Origin: Elusimicrobiota bacterium
GTDB taxonomy: Bacteria > CG03
Reading direction: 5' to 3'
DNA: 9,692 bases
Assembly (NCBI GenBank): GCA_021161625.1
Contig: JAGHAG010000172.1
Span: forward strand, 1-9,692
Below, piece by piece: positions 6,562 through 9,692 of this stretch. The notes under the pieces were generated by a model, which worked only from the letters and a program-made list of their open reading frames with translations, was not told where the DNA came from and searched no databases. Position 1 is the first letter of the stretch, and each line of letters opens with the position of its first letter. The position numbers were made by a program, and so were the translations under genes.

Positions 6562-7142
6562 CTCTTGCAAATAAAATAACTTTCATAAGAGTTTTGGGAC
6601 TTCCTTTTTTTATCTATTTTCTATCAAGAGAGGATTTCTGGAATTATTTGATAGCATTTATTCTTTTTATGCTTCTTTCATCAACTGACTGGATAGATGG
6701 CATTATTGCAAGAAAGAGGAGAGAGGTTACTGCTTTTGGTCAGTTTATGGACCCTCTTGCAGACAAACTGCTTGTTACCTCAACCCTGATTTATTTTGTA
6801 ACAGTTGACTGGCTCAAAGTTTCGTGGTGGATGGTTGTAATAATCATTTTAAGAGAGTTCATTATAACAGGTCTGCGAACTGTTGCCGCAAAAAGACATA
6901 TTTCAATTCCTGCTCTTGTTTCAGGCAAAGTGAAAACAACTGTTCAGATGATTGTTGTTGTTGTAATTCTTGCAATCCTTGTTTTGAAAGCCGGCTTTAT
7001 AAAGTGGGATATTGATGCAGGAAGATGGGCAGTTGTCTTTAAACTGCCGTTTTATTTAATTTTGTTTGCAATGCTTACAACTCTTTATAGTGGAGTGAGT
7101 TATGTTGTGAAATATTCATGGCTTTTTAAGGAGGAGTTGTGA
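6558..7142 (+). CDS. pgsA: CDP-diacylglycerol--glycerol-3-phosphate 3-phosphatidyltransferase
   Basis: PgsA joins CDP-diacylglycerol and glycerol-3-phosphate to give phosphatidylglycerophosphate at the cytoplasmic membrane, the committed step to phosphatidylglycerol and cardiolipin. The CDP-alcohol phosphotransferase signature is complete: D44, D47, G48, A51, R52, G61, D65 and D69 with correct spacing. The N-terminal NKITFIRVLGLPFF (5-18) and ILREFIITGLR (97-107) are typical of PgsA rather than of phosphatidylserine synthase. Several membrane helices are visible across the 194 residues, the usual length. It starts in an ATGA overlap with the lolA-like gene and its stop overlaps pgpA, the next enzyme of the pathway. 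Confidence 0.96.
   Translation: MTLANKITFIRVLGLPFFIYFLSREDFWNYLIAFILFMLLSSTDWIDGIIARKRREVTAFGQFMDPLADKLLVTSTLIYFVTVDWLKVSWWMVVIIILREFIITGLRTVAAKRHISIPALVSGKVKTTVQMIVVVVILAILVLKAGFIKWDIDAGRWAVVFKLPFYLILFAMLTTLYSGVSYVVKYSWLFKEEL
7128..7136 (+). promoter_or_regulatory. ribosome binding site that fixes the pgpA GTG start
   Basis: AAGGAGGAG lies inside the end of pgsA, four bases before the GTG at 7139. It supports GTG 7139 as the pgpA start even though this codon overlaps the pgsA stop as GTGA. It is the strongest internal Shine-Dalgarno in the cluster. Confidence 0.7.
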
Positions 7143-7600
7143 AAGAGGTTATAAAATTTATTGCTACAGGTTTTGGAATTTCAAAAATTGCCCCTCATCC
7201 TGGAGAAGGGACTGTTGGAACTCTTGTCGGCATTGCGATTTTTGTTATCTGGCCTGACAGCAGAAATTTTCCTGTGGCTTACTGGCTTCTTCTGGTAATC
7301 GGTATGGGTGTTGGAATTTTTGTTTCAGGAAAAGCAGAAGAAATTTTTGGAGAAAAGGACTGCCCTTTGATTGTAATTGACGAGATAATTGGATATCTTT
7401 TTGCAATGGCTTTTTTGCCAAAAAAATTCTGGATTATTGTAATTGCATTTATAATTTTTAGAATCATTGACGGAATAAAAATAAAGCCAATAAAGGCGGT
7501 TGAAAAACTGAACGGTGGAATCGGGGTAATGCTTGATGACTTTATTGCTGGAATAATAACAAACATTATTATGCAACTTATTTCATGGAGATTTTTTTAA
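7139..7600 (+). CDS. pgpA: phosphatidylglycerophosphatase A
   Basis: PgpA removes the phosphate from phosphatidylglycerophosphate, the product of PgsA encoded just upstream, giving phosphatidylglycerol in the inner membrane. Family motifs are present in order: PHPGEGTVGTL (19-29), the acidic DEIIG (81-85), FRIIDGIKIKPI (107-118) and GGIGVMLDDFIAG (126-138). Hydrophobic stretches at about 30-38, 48-62 and 96-107 indicate a membrane protein. The length of 153 aa is normal for the family. The start is GTG in a GTGA overlap with pgsA and has a strong ribosome binding site. Its TAA stop is immediately followed, in the same frame, by the GTG start of aspS. Confidence 0.95.
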   Translation: MKEVIKFIATGFGISKIAPHPGEGTVGTLVGIAIFVIWPDSRNFPVAYWLLLVIGMGVGIFVSGKAEEIFGEKDCPLIVIDEIIGYLFAMAFLPKKFWIIVIAFIIFRIIDGIKIKPIKAVEKLNGGIGVMLDDFIAGIITNIIMQLISWRFF

Positions 7601-9319
7601 GTGATTAACAGAATTTTTACAGACACAATTGACAGAAAATTTGTAGGTAAGGAAATTACCATCTCAGGGTGGGTGGATACAGTCAGGGACCACGGGGGTG
7701 TTATTTTCATTGATTTGAGAAATATGACAGGAAAACTTCAGTGTGTTTTTGATGTTGCAGGCAAGGATAAGGAATTTAAGAAACTTTCTGAATCTATAAG
7801 ACCTGAGTGGGTTGTTGAGGTAAAAGGCGTTATAAGAGAAAGACCACCGGAATCTGTAAACCCGAAAATTCCTACAGGCGAAGTTGAACTTCTGGTAGGA
7901 GAATTTAAAATTTTAAACCGTGCGAAAAATCTTCCCTTTTATCCTGATGACAGTGTGAGTGAGGAATTAAGACTAAAATACAGGTTTCTTGATTTAAGAA
8001 GTCAGAAGATGAGGAGAAATTTACTGGCGGTTTCAAGAATTATGAAAATAACAAGGGATTATTTTGACGAACTTGGCTTTGTTGAAGTGCCAACCCCCAT
8101 GCTCACAAAGTCCACTCCTGAAGGAGCAAGGGATTACATTGTACCAGCACGCCTTAAACCAGGTTGTTTTTTTGCGCTTCCTCAATCGCCCCAGCTTTTC
8201 AAGCAGATTCTCATGGCATCAGGAATTGAAAAATACTATCAGATTGTAAGATGCTTCAGAGACGAAGACACCCGCGGAGACAGACAGCCTGAATTCAACC
8301 AGATTGACCTTGAAATGGCTTTTGCGGAAAAGGAAGATGTGATGGATGTTGTCTGGGGTCTTGTTGAAAAAGTTTTTAATGAGTTTGCAGTAAAATTTGA
8401 AAGACCAGCAATTTTAGATTTTGAAGATGCTATAAAGATGTATGGCACAGACAAACCTGATTTGAGAATAAAAATTTCTCCGTTAAAAGACATTTCAGAA
8501 ATTTTTAAAAACACAGGTTTTGAAATTTTTAAGAAACAAATTACACAGGGAAATCCTGTAGTTTGTTTTTTCAGTAACAAAAATTTTTCAAGGTCAGAAC
8601 TTGACGAACTTGTAAAAGTTGCAAAAGAAGAGGGGCTTTCAGGTCTTCTTTGGATAAAAAAAGAGGGAGATTCACTTAAAAGCCCAGCGACAAAATTTTT
8701 GAGAGAAGAGGAAATAAAAGCATTAAGTAAAATTTATGAAGCAGAAGGGACCATTTTTGTTGTGGCAGGAAAATCCGCCTTTTTTGAGGCAGGGTTGGTG
8801 AGGGAAAAAATTTCGCAGATGCACGGTTTGAGAGAAGAGGGTTTTTATCCTCTGTGGATTGTAAATGCACCTCTTTTTGAACTGGACAAAGATGGAAAAA
8901 TCACCTCGGTTCACCACCCATTTACCGCACCTGTAGGCGACATATTTAACCAGGACCCTTTGACCCTGAAATCTCTTGCATATGACCTTGTTATAAATGG
9001 GGTTGAGATTGGTGGGGGTTCTATAAGAATACACAGTTCTGATATTCAGAAAAAGGTTTTTGAAATTCTTGGAATGGATGAAAAACAATACAGTGAAAAA
9101 TTTTCCTTTCTTTTGAGGGCTCTTGAGAGCGGATGTCCTCCTCATGGTGGTTTTGCATTTGGTCTTGAGAGATTTGTCGCAATTCTTTTTAATCTGCCAT
9201 CAATAAGGGAAGTTATTGCTTTTCCCAAAACACAAAATGTTCAATGTCTTCTGACGGATGCTCCGTCCCCTGTTTCAGAAAAACAGCTCAAAGAACTTTC
9301 AATAAAAGTTGATATATGA
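7601..9319 (+). CDS. aspS: aspartyl-tRNA synthetase, bacterial type (probably also charges tRNA-Asn)
   Basis: This enzyme attaches aspartate to tRNA-Asp. Domain order is the bacterial one: N-terminal OB-fold anticodon-binding domain (about 1-105, GWVDTVRDHGG at 23-33), class II catalytic core with PTPMLTKSTPEGARDY (164-179) and motif 2 FRDED (219-223), an inserted GAD domain (about 285-410), and motif 3 GFAFGLERF (517-525). The length of 572 aa is slightly below the usual 580-600. His31 matches the residue linked in Pseudomonas-type enzymes to relaxed tRNA choice, whereas E. coli has Leu there, so it may be non-discriminating and also aspartylate tRNA-Asn (inference). The GTG at 7601 is the earliest possible start because the in-frame pgpA TAA directly precedes it; GGAG at 7587-7590 serves as ribosome binding site. 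Confidence 0.97.
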   Translation: MINRIFTDTIDRKFVGKEITISGWVDTVRDHGGVIFIDLRNMTGKLQCVFDVAGKDKEFKKLSESIRPEWVVEVKGVIRERPPESVNPKIPTGEVELLVGEFKILNRAKNLPFYPDDSVSEELRLKYRFLDLRSQKMRRNLLAVSRIMKITRDYFDELGFVEVPTPMLTKSTPEGARDYIVPARLKPGCFFALPQSPQLFKQILMASGIEKYYQIVRCFRDEDTRGDRQPEFNQIDLEMAFAEKEDVMDVVWGLVEKVFNEFAVKFERPAILDFEDAIKMYGTDKPDLRIKISPLKDISEIFKNTGFEIFKKQITQGNPVVCFFSNKNFSRSELDELVKVAKEEGLSGLLWIKKEGDSLKSPATKFLREEEIKALSKIYEAEGTIFVVAGKSAFFEAGLVREKISQMHGLREEGFYPLWIVNAPLFELDKDGKITSVHHPFTAPVGDIFNQDPLTLKSLAYDLVINGVEIGGGSIRIHSSDIQKKVFEILGMDEKQYSEKFSFLLRALESGCPPHGGFAFGLERFVAILFNLPSIREVIAFPKTQNVQCLLTDAPSPVSEKQLKELSIKVDI

Positions 9320-9660
9320 AACTTGTGGATGAAAAGGGGCAGGTTTTAATAGAAAACCTTGAAATTGCTGACACATTTTTTAAAAGATTGAAAGGACTTC
9401 TCGGGAGAAAAGGCATAAAGTCAAACGAGGGGCTTTTAATAATTCCCTGTTCTGATATTCACATGTTTTTTATGAAATTTTCAATTGATATTTTTTTCTT
9501 AAAAGAAACAGGTAAAAATCAGTTTCAGGTGCTGAAAGTTTTAAGAAATCTCAAACCATGGCGCATGGCATTTGGTCCATCTCAGAGTAATGCGGTTCTG
9601 GAGACAGGTTTAAATGTTCTTTCAATAGGTTCGGGTGAGACATTGATTATTCAGGAATAA
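9316..9660 (+). CDS. DUF192 family protein
   Basis: A 114-residue protein resembling the small DUF192 family, whose function is not established. Visible family features are RLKGLLGRKGI (24-34), a Gly-Leu-Leu strand (39-43), the core IHMFFMKFSIDIFFL (48-62), which parallels the usual WM-x-NT-x-PLD-x-x-F pattern, and the late segment AVLETG (93-98). Many relatives carry a signal peptide or membrane anchor, but none is seen here, so a cytoplasmic protein is expected from this start. The ATG lies in an ATGA overlap with the aspS stop with no Shine-Dalgarno sequence, indicating coupled translation. After its stop only 32 bases remain in the window, with no terminator hairpin. Confidence 0.85.
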   Translation: MKLVDEKGQVLIENLEIADTFFKRLKGLLGRKGIKSNEGLLIIPCSDIHMFFMKFSIDIFFLKETGKNQFQVLKVLRNLKPWRMAFGPSQSNAVLETGLNVLSIGSGETLIIQE

Positions 9661-9692
9661 AATGATAAAAAAGGGATAAAGAAAAAATGATG

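Noticed and set aside
8499..8532. Short direct repeat of GAAATTTTTAA in aspS
   Set aside because: It encodes the similar EIFK segments of the GAD region and reflects biased codon use, not a repeat element.
8723..9145. 140-codon minus-strand open frame opposite aspS
   Set aside because: Lies opposite the catalytic half of a clearly intact aspS and encodes no recognisable protein.
9662..9679. Five-codon mini-ORF just after the DUF192 gene
   Set aside because: Too short to judge (MIKKG) and consistent with chance in A-rich sequence.
9687..9692. ATG ATG at the right edge as start of a next gene
   Set aside because: Only six bases are available and the purine-rich stretch upstream is badly spaced; the gene chain may continue, but this cannot be supported from the window.

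Overview
The window is one tightly packed, single-strand (+) housekeeping gene cluster from an AT-rich bacterium. By eye GC is in the high thirties percent, arginine is mostly AGA/AGG, and the proteins are rich in Lys/Glu/Ile. An outer-membrane lipoprotein carrier (LolA-like) gene implies a diderm (Gram-negative type) envelope. A SpoVG-family regulator, a compact FtsK, and an aspartyl-tRNA synthetase with the His31 associated with non-discriminating enzymes fit an uncultured candidate-phylum type lineage, possibly thermophilic. I cannot name the phylum from the sequence alone.

Layout: positions 1-58 hold what may be the last codons of an upstream gene. A strong extended -10 promoter (TTGAGA, 17 bp, TATGAT) at 55-83 drives rpsO (110-379) and pnp (381-2501). 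These are followed without a break by an accB-type biotin carrier (2464-2913), spoVG (2910-3203), uppP (3200-3960, interrupted by an apparent one-base deletion near 3714-3716), ftsK (3957-5993), a lolA-like gene (5986-6561), pgsA (6558-7142), pgpA (7139-7600), aspS (7601-9319) and a DUF192 gene (9316-9660). No gap exceeds about 110 bases, and I see no internal terminator, tRNA, mobile element, CRISPR array or repeat family.

The genes join RNA and translation functions (S15, PNPase, AspRS) to envelope growth and division: biotin carrier for malonyl-CoA synthesis, undecaprenyl-phosphate recycling, lipoprotein transport, two consecutive steps of phosphatidylglycerol synthesis, and the division-site DNA translocase. 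Nearly every junction is a 4-base ATGA/GTGA overlap or equivalent, and several starts (ftsK, the DUF192 gene, accB) lack a visible Shine-Dalgarno sequence, so translation is probably coupled from gene to gene.

I did not find a convincing undescribed system. The points most worth checking are the uppP frameshift inside this coupled chain, the His31 of AspRS, a Cys at a normally Asp position in the PNPase active-site loop, and altered DNA-reading residues in the FtsK gamma domain.
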